Program-made: the position numbers and the translations under genes
Notes under the pieces: generated by a model
What the model saw: the letters and a program-made list of their open reading frames with translations, nothing else
What the model was told of the DNA's origin: nothing
Databases searched by the model: none
Shown here: in pieces, positions 61,550-62,870 of the stretch
Layout: the number at the start of each line of letters is the position of its first letter
Position numbering within the stretch: position 1 is the stretch's first letter
Source: Oceanospirillaceae bacterium
GTDB taxonomy: Bacteria > Pseudomonadota > Gammaproteobacteria > Pseudomonadales > Balneatricaceae
Assembly: GCA_013373085.1 (NCBI GenBank)
Contig: JABXIM010000002.1
Coordinates: 1-62,870, forward strand
Length of the DNA: 62,870 nt
Direction of reading: 5' to 3'

Positions 61550-62278
61550 TCACGCCCAATCGCCCCAGAGATAATGCAGGATCGCCAGGGCAGCCACCGG
61601 CGCGGTTTCGGTGCGCAGTACCCGGGGGCCGAAACAGACCGGCTGGAAACCGGCGGCGGTGGCGGCTTCGACCTCCGCTTCGCTGAGCCCGCCTTCGGGG
61701 CCGATCAGCAGCGCCACCGAGCTCGGTGCCGGCAATTCGCCAAGCGGGCGGGCACTGTGGTGGTGCAGCACCAGCTTCAGGTCCGCCTCGACATTCTGTA
61801 CCCAGTCCAGCAGTGGCTCCGGTGCGGCGATGTCGGGAACGCTGCAGCGCAGACTCTGTTCGCAGGCGCTGACCGCGACCTGGTGCCAGTGGCGCAGTCG
61901 CTTGTCCTGGCGTTCACTGTTGAGCTTGACCTCGCAGCGTTCCGAGAACAGCGGCGTCATGCGTGACATGCCGGTTTCAGTGGCCTTCTGCACGGCGTAG
62001 TCCATGCGTTCGCCCCGGGACAGGCACTGACCGATATGGACGTGCAGCAGCGGTTCCCGGTGCGAGTCCTCGGCGCCGTCGATCCGCGCCAGTACCCGTC
62101 GCTTGTCGACCTCCAGAAGCGTCGCGGCATAGTCGCGGCCGTCGCCGTTGAACAGTTGCACGGCATCGCCGGCCCGCATGCGGAGCGTCCGTGCCAGGTG
62201 CTGCACATTGCTGTCGCCGAGCAGCAGGCTCTCACCGGTTTGCAGGGGCTGGGGTTCGTAGCATCTCGGTATGCGCAT
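61550..62278 (-). CDS. rsmE: 16S rRNA (uracil-1498-N3)-methyltransferase
   Basis: This 242-residue SPOUT methyltransferase methylates U1498 of 16S rRNA. PUA-like N-terminal domain with HLARTLRMRAGDAVQLFNGDG, then ALLIGPEGGLSEAEVEAATA (SAM-knot) and FGPRVLRTETAPVAALAIL. The ATG at 62278 has a GGAG ribosome site; an ATG at 62293 adds five residues. In P. aeruginosa several pil-chp genes separate gshB and rsmE; here they are adjacent. Confidence 0.95.
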   Translation of the reverse strand: MRIPRCYEPQPLQTGESLLLGDSNVQHLARTLRMRAGDAVQLFNGDGRDYAATLLEVDKRRVLARIDGAEDSHREPLLHVHIGQCLSRGERMDYAVQKATETGMSRMTPLFSERCEVKLNSERQDKRLRHWHQVAVSACEQSLRCSVPDIAAPEPLLDWVQNVEADLKLVLHHHSARPLGELPAPSSVALLIGPEGGLSEAEVEAATAAGFQPVCFGPRVLRTETAPVAALAILHYLWGDWA

Positions 62279-62364
62279 GGTGCCGGGCTCCATCCGGAAA
62301 AACGCTTATTATGCAACGCCGCAGACCGGGACGTAACCGGCGTCCGTGGTGTCTTGTGCCGGGC

Positions 62365-62394
62365 ACAAAAAAGGGCCGCCCGCGGGCGACCCTT
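62365..62394 (-). terminator. Intrinsic terminator of metK
   Basis: On the minus strand, AAGGGTCGCCC pairs with GGGCGGCCCTT (62371-62394), followed by a run of T (plus-strand A at 62367-62372). It lies 20 bases past the metK stop. Confidence 0.88.
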
Positions 62395-62414
62395 CTGGTA
62401 CTTCAGCCGGTGCC

Positions 62415-62870
62415 TCAGAGGCCGGCGGCGTCGCGCAGGGCTTCGGCCTTGTCGGTCTTCTCCCACGGGAAGGCGAGGAAGGTGTCGTTGCCGACGGTCA
62501 TTTCGTACGGCTCGCGACCGAAATGTCCGTATGCCGCGGTAGCGCGGTACATCGGGTGCAGCAGGTCCAGCATCCGGGTGATGGCGTACGGGCGCAGGTC
62601 GAAGTGGTTGCGCACCAGTTCGATGATCTTGTCGTCGGAGATCTTGCCGGTGCCGAAGGTGTTGATCGACACGGATGTCGGCTCGGCGACGCCGATGGCG
62701 TAGGATACCTGGATCTCGCAGCGATCGGCGAGGCCGGCGGCGACGATATTCTTGGCGACGTAACGGCCGGCATAAGCGGCGGAGCGGTCGACCTTGGACG
62801 GGTCCTTGCCGGAGAAGGCGCCGCCGCCGTGGCGGGCCATGCCGCCGTAGGTGTCGACGATGATCTTGCG
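62415..62870 (-). CDS. metK: S-adenosylmethionine synthetase, C-terminal part (cut by window edge)
   Basis: The last 151 residues of MetK are seen. They include the ATP/metal-binding [20 protein letters not shown], the [20 protein letters not shown] phosphate loop, and [20 protein letters not shown]. The C-terminal [32 protein letters not shown] and [13 protein letters not shown] follow. The enzyme makes SAM from methionine and ATP. The N-terminal half lies beyond the right edge. A strong terminator follows. Confidence 0.96.
   Translation of the reverse strand, partial: RKIIVDTYGGMARHGGGAFSGKDPSKVDRSAAYAGRYVAKNIVAAGLADRCEIQVSYAIGVAEPTSVSINTFGTGKISDDKIIELVRNHFDLRPYAITRMLDLLHPMYRATAAYGHFGREPYEMTVGNDTFLAFPWEKTDKAEALRDAAGL

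Noticed and set aside
1-62870. CRISPR arrays, tRNA or rRNA genes, prophage, insertion sequence with transposase
   Set aside because: No regularly spaced direct repeats, no tRNA-like cloverleaf noticed, no phage structural or transposase proteins among the readings. A tRNAscan or Infernal run would be needed for certainty.

Overview
The window reads as chromosomal DNA of a high-GC gammaproteobacterium in or near the Pseudomonadales. Several gene blocks match, from memory, conserved Pseudomonas order: rdgB-DUF4426-metX-metW-yggT-proC-yggS-pilT-pilU, pyrR-pyrB-pyrC' with ruvX-yqgE-tonB-gshB, cyaY / lptM-lysA-dapF-DUF484-xerC-HAD, argA-argE-pit-DUF47, and glnE-ilvE followed by an LPS locus ending in msbA-waaA. 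The blocks are joined differently than in P. aeruginosa, and I cannot name a genus. I see no tRNA, rRNA, CRISPR array, prophage or insertion sequence with a transposase. Layout: 1-418 is the start of ilvD. 462-744 is an inverted-repeat-bounded non-coding segment. 942-3679 is an envelope-sensing cassette: a small secreted protein, a PepSY protein and a PhoP/PhoQ-like two-component pair. 3753-5392 holds an M48 peptidase and a DUF898 membrane protein. 5500-10166 holds argA, argE, a Pit phosphate transporter and its DUF47 partner, with REP-like palindromes between argE and pit. 10371-15681 holds a CYTH triphosphatase-like protein, glnE, a strong terminator and ilvE. 15856-35547 is a large surface-glycan locus. 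It has an ELM1/GtrOC1-like protein, at least seven more glycosyltransferases from several families (GT4, GT2, GT-D, a CgeB-like and a KpsS-like type), a YrbL-like kinase, an acyltransferase and LpxL. It also carries sugar-nucleotide enzymes for UDP-GlcA, UDP-GalA and dTDP-L-rhamnose, then MsbA and the Kdo transferase WaaA. No heptosyltransferase is present. The ilvE-ELM1 junction recalls the Acinetobacter outer-core locus, where the core lacks heptose, so a uronic-acid and rhamnose containing core is a reasonable inference. An AT-richer patch (about 20.8-22.5 kb) inside it looks imported. 35695-40727 holds frataxin, LptM and the lysine/cell-wall/recombination operon. 40878-47353 holds haem chaperone, nucleotide sanitation, methionine and proline genes. 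47448-49947 holds the two pilus-retraction ATPases, split by a 99-base palindrome. 50039-52581 holds an MFS exporter and two pterin/folate genes whose 3' ends overlap by 90 bases. 52608-55100 is a dual GGDEF-EAL protein with a periplasmic molybdopterin-fold partner that lacks the molybdenum cysteine. 55375-62870 is the pyrimidine/redox block: a catalytically degenerate PyrC', PyrB, PyrR, RuvX, YqgE, TonB, GshB, RsmE and the end of metK. Most genes are housekeeping. The most unusual content is the glycan locus, the oxidoreductase-like/c-di-GMP pair, the overlapping folK/folM pair and several non-coding palindromic elements.
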